64,000 nt of DNA from Pseudomonadota bacterium (GTDB taxonomy: Bacteria; Pseudomonadota; Alphaproteobacteria; Sphingomonadales; Sphingomonadaceae): assembly GCA_023394965.1 (NCBI GenBank), contig JAEWZX010000019.1, positions 124,001 to 188,000 of the forward strand, given 5' to 3'. Position numbers and translations under genes: made by a program. Below the pieces are notes generated by a model. It was given only the letters and a program-made list of their open reading frames with translations. It ran no database searches and was not told where the DNA came from. Of this stretch, positions 26,446-34,200 are shown piece by piece (the first letter of the stretch is position 1; every line of letters starts with the position of its first letter).

Positions 26446-27735
26446 ATGCAACATAAACAGGGTGCCACGCCCGATCTGCGGAAAGAGATGTGTGTTGCGT
26501 CGGTCGTAGAGGTCGGTTCGGGCCGGATCGCCAGCCTCGATTTTATCCGTGGCATCGCAGTTATGGGCATACTTGCCGCCAACATCGTCGCTTTCGGGCA
26601 GCCCATGACTGCCTATCTATTCCCGGGTGCTTTCACCGTGCCGCATAGCGAAGCGGAGAACTGGATGTGGGTGGCACAATTCGTGTTGATCGACGGGAAG
26701 ATGCGTGGCCTTTTTTCCCTGTTATTCGGCGCGGGCATGTATTTGTTTTTGGAAAAGGCTTGGGCCCGCGGGCAAGGTATATGGCTGCAGGTGCAGAGAC
26801 TATGCTGGCTTGGCCTTTTTGGAATCGTCCACTTTTTCTTCGTCTGGCGCGGGGACATTCTGCTCCTGTACGCCTGCGCAGGGATGGCAGCGTTGCTTTT
26901 CGTCGGCCTGTCACGACGCAAACAGTTGGTGATGGGGCTGTTGGGGTATTTCGGCGGCGCCTTGCTTTATGGGGCGTTTGTCGGATTTCTTCCGGCTGTT
27001 GCCGACACAGAGGTCGGTGAACGAGCCGCTTTCGCGCAGATGGCCAATGAACTGGAGGCTGAGAAACAGGCAGAGTTGGCCGATGGCAGACTCGAAACAG
27101 ACCTAATCTCGAATGGTCAGTACGGTACATGGGTCTCTCACAATCTATCGGTGCATGGCGACGAGCTGCTTTTTAACATTTTCATGTCGTGGTTCGAAAC
27201 CTTGCCTCTCATGATGATCGGCATGGCTGCCTATCGCTATCGGCTGTTCGACGGTGGAGTTGCTTCTCGCTGGCAGCAAAGATGGGGGTGGGGATTGCTG
27301 CTGGCTGGCACTGCTATGACCATACCGGTGGCGTTATGGGCAAATGCTGGTGGGTTGACCTATTACGGTACACTGGCCGCGATGGTCGGGTGGTCTATGG
27401 TGCCGCGCTTGCTGGCTATTCTTGGACTTGTCGCCCTGTTGGCGCTGTGGGGCCAAAGCGTTGGTGGTTGGCTGGTTGACCGCATCTCGGCAGCGGGTCG
27501 TGCCGCTTTTACCAACTATCTCGGGACATCGATTTTTATGTTGATCGTGTTTCACGGGTGGGCAGGGGGACTGTTCGGCAAGCTGGGGAGGACTGAACTC
27601 TACCTCGTGATGTTCGCGACGTGGGTTCTGATGCTTGTGTGGTCCAAGCCATGGCTGGATCGATACCGTTTCGGACCGTTCGAATGGTTATGGCGGTGCC
27701 TCACCTATCGGCAGGTCTTTGCATTGCGACGATAG
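26446..27735 (+). CDS. DUF418 (YeiB-like) membrane protein
   Basis: 429 residues with about ten membrane helices. The N-terminal signature RIASLDFIRGIAVMGILAANIVAF and the C-terminal DUF418 part (NYLGTSIFMLIVFHGW, WLDRYRFGPFEWLWRCLTY) are typical. The function of the family is unproven; it resembles acyltransferase-like and transporter membrane proteins. It precedes bfd by 69 bases on the same strand, but the Fur-like box between them suggests a separate promoter for bfd. Confidence 0.85.
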   Translation: MQHKQGATPDLRKEMCVASVVEVGSGRIASLDFIRGIAVMGILAANIVAFGQPMTAYLFPGAFTVPHSEAENWMWVAQFVLIDGKMRGLFSLLFGAGMYLFLEKAWARGQGIWLQVQRLCWLGLFGIVHFFFVWRGDILLLYACAGMAALLFVGLSRRKQLVMGLLGYFGGALLYGAFVGFLPAVADTEVGERAAFAQMANELEAEKQAELADGRLETDLISNGQYGTWVSHNLSVHGDELLFNIFMSWFETLPLMMIGMAAYRYRLFDGGVASRWQQRWGWGLLLAGTAMTIPVALWANAGGLTYYGTLAAMVGWSMVPRLLAILGLVALLALWGQSVGGWLVDRISAAGRAAFTNYLGTSIFMLIVFHGWAGGLFGKLGRTELYLVMFATWVLMLVWSKPWLDRYRFGPFEWLWRCLTYRQVFALRR

Positions 27736-27744
27736 ATATTTGCT

Positions 27745-27765
27745 TGATATTGAGAACGAGTATCA
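27745..27765. promoter_or_regulatory. Fur-like box upstream of bfd
   Basis: A 21-base imperfect inverted repeat has outer arms TGATA and TATCA (extended TGATATTG and GAGTATCA with mismatches) around an AT-rich core. It lies 40 bases before the bfd start. This fits an iron-responsive operator of the Fur type, consistent with Bfd's role in iron release. In alphaproteobacteria Irr or RirA are alternatives. Confidence 0.5.
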
Positions 27766-27804
27766 CTAGAAATGATCTTGAGAGTCAGTCGCAGGAGCCC
27801 TCTA

Positions 27805-27993
27805 GTGTACGTTTGCATCTGCAATGCGATCCGGGAAAGCGAACTCAGGCGCGCCGCGCGGCACGTGTCAGGCGATGCCGAAAGTTGCTATGCAGCGCTG
27901 GGCAAGCCGCCCTGCTGTGGGACTTGTCTGGATGAAGCCGACGGCATCCTTCAAGATGAACGCAAAATAGGTTTGGTTCCCGCGGCAGCCTGA
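27805..27993 (+). CDS. bfd: Bacterioferritin-associated ferredoxin
   Basis: 62 residues from GTG 27805, which has AGGAG seven bases upstream. An upstream ATG at 27772 lies before that ribosome site. The [2Fe-2S] ligands are CIC in YVCICNAIRESE and the C-x2-C in PPCCGTCLDEAD, with the usual spacing. Bfd reduces the ferric core of bacterioferritin to release iron. bfr follows 126 bases downstream on the same strand. Confidence 0.9.
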   Translation: MYVCICNAIRESELRRAARHVSGDAESCYAALGKPPCCGTCLDEADGILQDERKIGLVPAAA

Positions 27994-28018
27994 ATCTCCG
28001 CTAACGCAAATCGCTCGC

Positions 28019-28032
28019 AAACCCTAGGGTTT
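28019..28032. repeat. Perfect 14-base palindrome between bfd and bfr
   Basis: AAACCCTAGGGTTT reads the same on both strands. It lies 26 bases past the bfd stop and about 88 bases before bfr. It may be an operator for bfr or chance; it is too short to be a terminator stem with a loop. Confidence 0.35.
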
Positions 28033-28119
28033 CCGCCGTTTTTCCGCTTCTGAGGCCTTGCCAAACCTTGCCTGGCATGGGCATAGCCTTTGCATGTTTT
28101 ACAGCAATGGAGCCCCGGA

Positions 28120-28611
28120 ATGAAAGGCGACACCAAGGTCATCGAGTTCCTCAATAAGGCACTCACGAACGAACTGACCGCGATCAATCAGTATTGGCTT
28201 CACTATCGGGTTCTCGCCGATTGGGGCGTGACTAAACTCGCCGAGTATGAACGCCACGAATCAATCGATGAAATGAAGCATGCGGATGTGCTCGCCGAGC
28301 GTATCCTGTTTCTTAACGGCCTTCCCAACTTTCAGGCGATCCACAAGCTGAAGATTGGCGAAACGGTCGAGGAAATTCTGAAAGCCGATCTGGCGGTCGA
28401 GATGGAAGCCATCCCGCTGCTCAAGGAAGCTATCGCGCATTGCGAAGAGGTCCGCGACTATACGACCCGGGAAATTTTCGAGCGTATCCTCGAAAGTGAG
28501 GAAGATCACGTCGATTTCCTGGAGACGCAGTTCGACATGATTGCTCGCATGGGCTTGGAAAATTACGTCCAGCTCAACAGCAAGCCAGCAGGCGAAGGTG
28601 AAGGCGGCTGA
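28120..28611 (+). CDS. bfr: Bacterioferritin
   Basis: 163 residues from ATG 28120 (GGAG upstream); the open frame from 28090 adds residues unlike the family. The protein stores iron in a 24-mer shell. Ferroxidase ligands are in place: Glu18, Glu51 and His54 in DEMKHAD, and the later Glu and His in the C-terminal helix (SEEDHVDFLE). Met52 is the haem ligand, marking Bfr rather than ferritin. It pairs with bfd upstream. Confidence 0.95.
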   Translation: MKGDTKVIEFLNKALTNELTAINQYWLHYRVLADWGVTKLAEYERHESIDEMKHADVLAERILFLNGLPNFQAIHKLKIGETVEEILKADLAVEMEAIPLLKEAIAHCEEVRDYTTREIFERILESEEDHVDFLETQFDMIARMGLENYVQLNSKPAGEGEGG

Positions 28612-28623
28612 CTCGCCTTGCGC

Positions 28624-28830
28624 TTAGTTCACGCGCCAGAATGGCGCGTGAACACCGCCGTGCTTGGAAAGGCGGGCCAATAGACTCTCTCCCTCCCAGA
28701 TTTCGGCACTTCCACGGCCAACATTGATGTCAGCGATCGTCAGCGCGGTGACAATGTCGGGCGCTTCAAGCGCAAAATTCTCGTCTTGGAAATCGCTCCT
28801 GGCATGGATTGCAACGCGGAGTCTGGCCAT
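28624..28830 (-). CDS. Small conserved-looking protein, function unknown
   Basis: 68 residues with a clear alpha/beta pattern (ARLRVAIHARSDFQDENFALEAPDIVTALTIADINVGRGSAEI). It is well composed for a real gene, with AAGGAGAT upstream of its ATG. I recall similar short proteins in sphingomonads but no function. It converges on bfr with a 12-base gap. Confidence 0.6.
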   Translation of the reverse strand: MARLRVAIHARSDFQDENFALEAPDIVTALTIADINVGRGSAEIWEGESLLARLSKHGGVHAPFWRVN

Positions 28831-28956
28831 TTGTCATCTCCTTGCCTTGATCGCGCTTATCGCATGGCAAGATGAACGCTGGCAGACAGCGGTGTTGTGA
28901 TTGTCGCAGATTCAAAATCGGCTTGTCGCAATCAGTGCGCAAAATGCGTCGGAGCG

Positions 28957-29454
28957 TTACGAAACCCTGCGTTCTCGCATGCGCTCGAGATTGCGTCGGG
29001 CAGCGATGCGGGTCTCCAGCAGAAACGAACTTAGGCCTGCGACGAGCAAACCCATCGAAAGCACCCAGGTGATGGCAACCAGCGTTCCCAAAGGTGCGTA
29101 GACGAAGGCGCTGATGAAGAGTAAAACGATGACAACGCTGATGGCCAGAGCCGACGCCGTGCTGAACATCACCGCCCGTTGAGCGAGTATTCGCCGTTTC
29201 TCCAAAGCCGGCAATTCGGCGCGCAAGGCAGCGACGTCGCCCTCCTCACCGGCATTCAGAATACGTTCGATCTTGTTCGCTACCCAGATGAGGCGATTGG
29301 TCATGACATTCATGACCGCCCCAATACCCGCGAGTAGAAAAGCTGGGGCGAGGCTGAGCTGCACCACCTGCTGCACGCGCAAACTTGAACTGGTTCTTTC
29401 GAGCAGTTCGCTCCCCGGTAAGACAATCAGGATATCGAGCAGCACAGCGCTCAA
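28957..29454 (-). CDS. DUF2721 membrane protein
   Basis: 165 residues. An N-terminal hydrophobic segment (VQLSLAPAFLLAGIGAVMNVM) is followed by the family stretch TNRLIWVANKIERI. A charged coiled-coil helix comes next, then two membrane helices (ASALAISVVIVLLFISAFVY and TLVAITWVLSMGLLVAGLSSFLL). The function is unknown. Its start overlaps the der stop as ATGA, so the genes are co-translated. Confidence 0.82.
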   Translation of the reverse strand: MSAVLLDILIVLPGSELLERTSSSLRVQQVVQLSLAPAFLLAGIGAVMNVMTNRLIWVANKIERILNAGEEGDVAALRAELPALEKRRILAQRAVMFSTASALAISVVIVLLFISAFVYAPLGTLVAITWVLSMGLLVAGLSSFLLETRIAARRNLERMRERRVS

Positions 29455-30851
29455 TCCTTCTGGTACGGGTTCTTCGGGCTCTTGAGTACGACGCGCACCG
29501 GCACCGCATCGAAACCGAGCTTGTCGCGTATCCCATTGACGAGATAGCGCTCGTAACTCTTCGGCAGCATGTCGAGCCGGGTTCCGAATACCACGAAGCG
29601 AGGGGGGCGGATGCTGGCCTGGGTGATGTAGCGCAGCTTGATTCGTTTACCCTTGGGGGCCGGCGGGGGATTGGCTTCCAGCGCGTCGTCGAACCAGCGA
29701 TTCAGGGCGGCCGTCGGCACCCTTCGGCTCCACACTTCGCGCAGTTCGAATGCTGCGCCGAGCATCTGGTCGAGCCCCTTGCCGGTTTTGGCGCTGACGG
29801 CAAATAGCGGTACGCCCCGGACCTGGGCGAGGCCTTCGTTCAATGCATCCCGAATGCCATTGAACAGGGCGCTGGCACTTTCTGCAACGTCCCATTTGTT
29901 GATCGCGATCATCAGGGCGCGGCCTTCCTCCAGCACCATGTTGGCGATCTTCAAATCCTGCGCTTCCAGACCACGTGTCGCGTCGAGCAGCAATACGACT
30001 ACTTCGGCGAAATCCACCGCGCGGCGTGCGTCTGCCACCGAAAGTCTCTCGAGCTTATCGATAACCTGGGCTTTCTTGCGCATTCCGGCTGTGTCGATCA
30101 GTCGGATTTCCCGCTGCTGACCGTTTCTCGGGTCTTTCCATTCCCAGTCGATGGCGATGGAATCCCGGGTGATTCCGGCTTCGGGGCCGGTCAGAAGCCT
30201 ATCTTCTCCCAGCAGACGATTGATCAGCGTGGATTTGCCCGCATTCGGGCGCCCGACAATGGCGAGCTTGAGCGGCCCGGCAAGGAGCTCCTCTTCGTCC
30301 TCCTCGTCGACCTGTGATTCGATTTCGGACGATTCGGCCTTGGCACCTATCATCGGCCAGAGGCGATCGAACAGATCCGCGATGCCTTCGCCGTGTTCGG
30401 CACTAATACCGGCGGGTTCGCCGAAGCCTAGCGAAAAGCTTTCGAATATCCCGGCATCGCCCTGGCTGCCTTCTGCCTTGTTCGCGACAAGCACGACAGG
30501 CACTTGCTGTCCGCGCAACCAGCGGGCGATTTCTTCGTCGAGAGGTGTAAGCCCAACGCGAGAATCGAACACGAACAGCGCTGCGTCCGCGCCTTCCAAG
30601 CTAACTTCGGTCTGTTTGCGCATGCGACCGGGCAGAGTATTGGGGTCGTCGTCTTCCCAACCGGCGGTGTCGACGATCTGGAATTCCAGCCCTGCAATCG
30701 TCGCATCCCCAAAACGGCGGTCGCGTGTCACGCCGGGCTGATCATCGACCAGAGCGAGGCGCTTGCCGACGAGGCGATTGAATAGCGTCGATTTGCCGAC
30801 GTTTGGTCGACCGATGATAATCACTGTCGGTTTTGAAGATGAGGGCTGCAT
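29451..30851 (-). CDS. der: Ribosome-assembly GTPase Der (EngA)
   Basis: 466 residues from ATG 30851 (MQPSSSKPTVIIIGRPNVG). Der has two G domains in tandem, with P loops GRPNVGKS and GRPNAGKS. The matching G3 motifs are DTAGWED and DTAGMRK and the G4 motifs are NKAEG and NKWDV. A KH-like C-terminal domain follows. It acts in 50S subunit maturation. DUF2721 follows with a four-base overlap. Confidence 0.96.
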   Translation of the reverse strand: MQPSSSKPTVIIIGRPNVGKSTLFNRLVGKRLALVDDQPGVTRDRRFGDATIAGLEFQIVDTAGWEDDDPNTLPGRMRKQTEVSLEGADAALFVFDSRVGLTPLDEEIARWLRGQQVPVVLVANKAEGSQGDAGIFESFSLGFGEPAGISAEHGEGIADLFDRLWPMIGAKAESSEIESQVDEEDEEELLAGPLKLAIVGRPNAGKSTLINRLLGEDRLLTGPEAGITRDSIAIDWEWKDPRNGQQREIRLIDTAGMRKKAQVIDKLERLSVADARRAVDFAEVVVLLLDATRGLEAQDLKIANMVLEEGRALMIAINKWDVAESASALFNGIRDALNEGLAQVRGVPLFAVSAKTGKGLDQMLGAAFELREVWSRRVPTAALNRWFDDALEANPPPAPKGKRIKLRYITQASIRPPRFVVFGTRLDMLPKSYERYLVNGIRDKLGFDAVPVRVVLKSPKNPYQKD

Positions 30852-30963
30852 GATAGCCCGGCAAGTGGCGCTTCGCGCGTTGTATTGCAAGCGGATGCCA
30901 CTTTGAAGTCAGTGGCTGCGACCCGTTCGTAAAAAATTAACCGTTCCGCCCTAGCCTGCATTT

Positions 30964-31551
30964 ATGAAGACAGCACTCGCCATGGTGATGCTTATTCCGC
31001 TCGCAACGCCCGTCGTGGCAATTGCCGATACAGCCCCTGCGACCAGTGGCTATTCCAGCGATGAGCTTTCCGCTTATTTGCAATGCGCGCCGTACGCTAG
31101 GCAGATTTCGGGTATCCAGCTATTCGGTGAAGCAAGTACATGGTGGGATCAGGCGCAAAACCAATATGCGACCGGAGCCACACCGCAGCCTGGTGCTGTT
31201 ATGGCATTCCGACCGCATAGAGGGATGGAATCGGGCCATGTCGCTACAGTAAGTCGTGTGCTGGATTCGCGCCGCGTGCTTTTAAATCATGCGAACTGGT
31301 CGCCTATCAATGGGCGTAGAGGGCAGATTGAAAAGGACGTTCTTGCAATCGACGCGTCCCCAAACAACGATTGGAGCGAGGTGCGCGTGTGGTACGCCCC
31401 CTTGGGTAAGGTCGGAACCACGCCATGGCCCATCGACGGCTTTATTTATTCGGACCGCTCAACTGAACGGCCCGTGCAGTTAGCGGCCAATTCTGCGCCG
31501 AAGAAGCCTTCCAAGACTTTCGCGCGCGCTTTCGCAGATTTCGCAGAGTAA
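30964..31551 (+). CDS. Secreted CHAP-domain hydrolase
   Basis: 195 residues with a signal peptide (ALAMVMLIPLATPVVAIA) and a CHAP core. The nucleophile Cys is in SAYLQCAPYARQISGI, the His in ESGHVATVSRV, and the Asn-His pair in LLNHANWSP. CHAP enzymes cut peptide bonds in peptidoglycan. The C-terminal 45 residues are extra to the core. It is divergent from der, and its stop lies one base from the DUF3297 stop. Confidence 0.85.
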   Translation: MKTALAMVMLIPLATPVVAIADTAPATSGYSSDELSAYLQCAPYARQISGIQLFGEASTWWDQAQNQYATGATPQPGAVMAFRPHRGMESGHVATVSRVLDSRRVLLNHANWSPINGRRGQIEKDVLAIDASPNNDWSEVRVWYAPLGKVGTTPWPIDGFIYSDRSTERPVQLAANSAPKKPSKTFARAFADFAE

Positions 31552-31552
31552 C

Positions 31553-31837
31553 TCAGTCTGCTTTTGCGATCGGCGGGTTGTCACCTAGATCTTCGAACCA
31601 GGCTTCTACGGGACCGGTAAGCTTAAGCGTCAGCGAATTGCCCCGACGATCAACGGTCTTGCCCGCCTGAACACGAACCCAGCCTTCCGATATCGAATAT
31701 TCTTCGATATCCGTACGTTGTTTGCCCTTGAACCGGATCCCGACGCCACGCTGAAGCACTTCCATTTGGAAGTGCTCGCTCTTGGGATTGACCGAAAGAC
31801 GATCGGGAGGTGTCTGGCTTTGTGTTTCGTCGCTCAT
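31553..31837 (-). CDS. DUF3297 protein
   Basis: 94 residues that match the DUF3297 pattern throughout (PPDRLSVNPKSEHFQMEVLQRGVGIRFKGKQRTDIEEYSISEGWVRV ... VEAWFED). It is cytoplasmic and of unknown function. It is the last of three small minus-strand genes. Confidence 0.85.
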   Translation of the reverse strand: MSDETQSQTPPDRLSVNPKSEHFQMEVLQRGVGIRFKGKQRTDIEEYSISEGWVRVQAGKTVDRRGNSLTLKLTGPVEAWFEDLGDNPPIAKAD

Positions 31838-31876
31838 GGTGCGCGCCGATACTTAGCGGCGACCCGCTGGGCAAGA

Positions 31877-32053
31877 TCAATCCGGCGGCGGGGTTTCTAC
31901 CGGACTGCGATCAGGCTGATCATAATCAGGTTGCGGCGGTTCGAATCCAGGTGGCTCCTGCATCGGCGCTTCATCCGGCAGGCTGTCGGGTGGCATTTCT
32001 TGTGGCGCACCTGGATCGATCGTGTCGGGGCTAGGGTCTGGTTGGGTTGCCAT
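31877..32053 (-). CDS. Proline/acidic-rich 58-residue protein
   Basis: An uninterrupted frame from ATG 32053 to TGA 31877-31879 encodes a protein rich in Pro, Asp and Glu (MATQPDPSPDTIDPGAP ... QPDYDQPDRSPVETPPPD). AAAGGA lies six bases before the ATG. The product is disordered, with no membrane or signal part. The pattern DQPDRSPxETPPP is one I recall in sphingomonads; function unknown. It starts two bases after the stop of the preceding ORF. Confidence 0.6.
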   Translation of the reverse strand: MATQPDPSPDTIDPGAPQEMPPDSLPDEAPMQEPPGFEPPQPDYDQPDRSPVETPPPD

Positions 32054-32055
32054 GA

Positions 32056-32364
32056 TTAGTCCTTTGAGGTGTTAGGGGTGTCTAGGGCGGCTTCTCCCTG
32101 ACCGTCGCGGCCGCCCTTCTGTGCGGCGCTCAGCGCTTCTTCGACTTGGCCGGTACCTTTGTCGGGTGCGCTTTTACGCGGCACGGCATTCGGGCCGCCT
32201 GCAGCTCTCGCCTTCGACGATACGCCCGTCTTGTTGCCTAGAGTGATTGCTGGGGGCGTGCTGGGCGGGGTGGTTGGTTTGTCTTGATCGCACATGTCGT
32301 CTAAACGGCCCACCGCGCGAAGCTGTTCCTTCACCTGTCGCCAAGCTTGCGCATTTGATCGCAT
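32056..32364 (-). CDS. Hypothetical low-complexity protein
   Basis: Up to 102 residues. A short helical start (SNAQAWRQVKEQLRAVGRLDD) is followed by a Pro/Ala/Gly/Lys-rich tail. The start is uncertain: ATG 32364 has no ribosome site, and ATG 32295 is an alternative. The two-base spacing to the next small gene supports a real gene. No family recognised. Confidence 0.4.
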   Translation of the reverse strand: MRSNAQAWRQVKEQLRAVGRLDDMCDQDKPTTPPSTPPAITLGNKTGVSSKARAAGGPNAVPRKSAPDKGTGQVEEALSAAQKGGRDGQGEAALDTPNTSKD

Positions 32365-32428
32365 CCTACTAGAGGCACGCGCCTACACGCGGAGGACTAG
32401 CGCCTTTCGCGCAGCTTCGTTCGGGTTT

Positions 32429-32513
32429 GCGGGCGTGGCGGAACTGGTAGACGCGCTGGTTTTAGGTACCAGTATCGAAAGATGTGGGGGTTCGAGTCCC
32501 TTCGCCCGCACCA
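32429..32513 (+). tRNA. tRNA-Leu (anticodon TAG)
   Basis: The acceptor GCGGGCG pairs with CGCCCGC. The anticodon stem is CTGGT/ACCAG with loop TTTAGGT, giving anticodon TAG (codon CUA and wobble partners). A class II variable arm follows, then the T arm with TTCGAGT. The CCA is encoded (32511-32513). Confidence 0.96.
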
Positions 32514-32574
32514 GTTTCGCCCGGCGTTAGGCCCAATTGCATATATCGCTTTTGGAAAGTCACGAGTTTCATCC

Positions 32575-34143
32575 ATGCAGATCAAAGAGACCACCAACGA
32601 GGGCCTCAAGCGCGCCTACACCGTCACCATTCCGGCGAAGGAAATCGACGAGCGCGTTACCAGCGAAGTCAGGAAGATTGCTCCGCAGGTAAAGATGCCG
32701 GGCTTCCGTCCGGGCAAGGTGCCTGCGAATCTGGTGCGCAAGATGCATGGTGAGCAGGTTCATGCGCAAACCGTGAACGACATGATTCGCGAATCGGTCG
32801 ATAAGGTGATGGCCGACAACAAGTTGCGGCCGGCGATGCAGCCCAGCGTCGAACTTGCCGAAGGGTATGAAGAAGGCAAGGACGCGTCCCTGTCTGTCGA
32901 ACTCGAAATCTTACCCGAAATCGAAGCGCCAGAAATCGATGGCCTGGAGCTCGAGCGCCTGACCGTTCCTGTTACCGACGAGCAGGTCGATGAAGCGGTT
33001 GAACGTATCGCTTCGAATAACAAGAGCTACAAGGATGCCGCCAAGACCAAGAAGGCTGCGGACGGCGACCAGCTGATCATCGACTTCGTGGGCCGTGTGG
33101 ACGGCACCGAATTCGAAGGCGGCAAGGCAGAAAGCACCCCGCTGACGATCGGTTCGGGCCAGTTCATTCCGGGCTTCGAAGAACAGCTCACCGGTGTGAA
33201 GACTGGCGATAAGAAGACCATCACCGTCACCTTCCCTGAAGATTATCCTGCCGAAAACCTGAAAGGCAAAGAGGCTGAATTCGACGTCACCGTGCAGCAG
33301 GTGAAGGTTCCGACTGACACCAAGATCGACGACGATTTCGCCAAGAACCTTGGCCTCGACAGCCTCGACAAGCTCAAGGAGCTTCTGCGCGGTCAGCTTG
33401 AACAGGAAACTTCGGGCCTGACACGTACGCAGATGAAGCGTCAGCTTCTCGATACGCTGGCGGCAGGTCACGATTTCGCTGTGCCGCAGGGCATGGTCGA
33501 TGCGGAATTCGAGCAGATCTGGGCCCAGCTTCAGCAGGAAGCGGCGCGTTCGGACGACGCCGAAGCCATGATCAAGGAAATGGAAGACGAGAAGGACGAT
33601 TATCGCAAGATCGCCGAACGCCGCGTCCGCCTTGGCTTGCTGCTTTCCGAAATCGGCCAGAAGAACGGCGTTGAAGTCAATGCCAATGAGATGAACATGC
33701 TCATCCAACAGGCTGCGCAGCAATATCGCGCCGAGGATCGGCAGCGGTTCGTGCAGTACGTCCAGTCCGAACCGATGGCTGCAGCCCAGCTGCGTGCCCC
33801 GCTTTACGAAGATAAGGTTGTCGATTTCCTGTTCGACAAGGCTGAGATCACCGACCGCGAAGTGACGCGCGAGGAGCTCGAGGCAGCTATCGAAGCGGAT
33901 GAGGCGGGCGAGGAAAAGCCCAAGAAAAAGGCACCTGCCAAGAAGAAAGCCGCCGCGAAGAAGGCGCCTGCGAAAAAGGCCGATGACAAGGCTGCAGATG
34001 AAAAGCCCGCGGCTAAGAAAGCTGCCGCCAAAAAGCCAGCCGCGAAAAAGGCGGACGATAAAAAGGCCGACGACAAGAAGACTCCGGCTAAAAAAGCGGC
34101 TGCCAAGAAGGCACCTGCCAAGAAGGCCGCAGCCAAGAAGTAA
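32575..34143 (+). CDS. tig: Trigger factor with Lys/Ala-rich C-terminal tail
   Basis: 522 residues from ATG 32575; the frame reaches back to 32482 through the tRNA and is not used. The ribosome-binding domain holds the signature GFRPGKVP. A PPIase (FKBP-type) domain follows (GDQLIIDFVGRVDGTEFEGG, SGQFIPGFEEQLTGVKTGDKK), then a helical chaperone domain. The last 75-80 residues are repeats of AKKAPAKKAAAKK type with Asp/Glu interruptions, beyond the normal end of the family near residue 440. It acts on nascent chains at the ribosome exit; the basic tail could add nucleic-acid or ribosome contact. clpP and clpX lie about 4 kb downstream, separated from tig by two minus-strand genes. Confidence 0.95.
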   Translation: MQIKETTNEGLKRAYTVTIPAKEIDERVTSEVRKIAPQVKMPGFRPGKVPANLVRKMHGEQVHAQTVNDMIRESVDKVMADNKLRPAMQPSVELAEGYEEGKDASLSVELEILPEIEAPEIDGLELERLTVPVTDEQVDEAVERIASNNKSYKDAAKTKKAADGDQLIIDFVGRVDGTEFEGGKAESTPLTIGSGQFIPGFEEQLTGVKTGDKKTITVTFPEDYPAENLKGKEAEFDVTVQQVKVPTDTKIDDDFAKNLGLDSLDKLKELLRGQLEQETSGLTRTQMKRQLLDTLAAGHDFAVPQGMVDAEFEQIWAQLQQEAARSDDAEAMIKEMEDEKDDYRKIAERRVRLGLLLSEIGQKNGVEVNANEMNMLIQQAAQQYRAEDRQRFVQYVQSEPMAAAQLRAPLYEDKVVDFLFDKAEITDREVTREELEAAIEADEAGEEKPKKKAPAKKKAAAKKAPAKKADDKAADEKPAAKKAAAKKPAAKKADDKKADDKKTPAKKAAAKKAPAKKAAAKK

Positions 34144-34165
34144 GCCTGGCTCCAGACGATATTCA

Positions 34166-34200
34166 AAGGCGGCAGGAGCGATCCTGTCGCCTTTTATTTT
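34166..34200 (+). terminator. Rho-independent terminator of tig
   Basis: AAGGCGGCAGGA pairs with TCCTGTCGCCTT (one G-T type mismatch) around a short loop and is followed by TTATTTTATC. It overlaps the stop region of the convergent antiporter gene. Confidence 0.8.
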
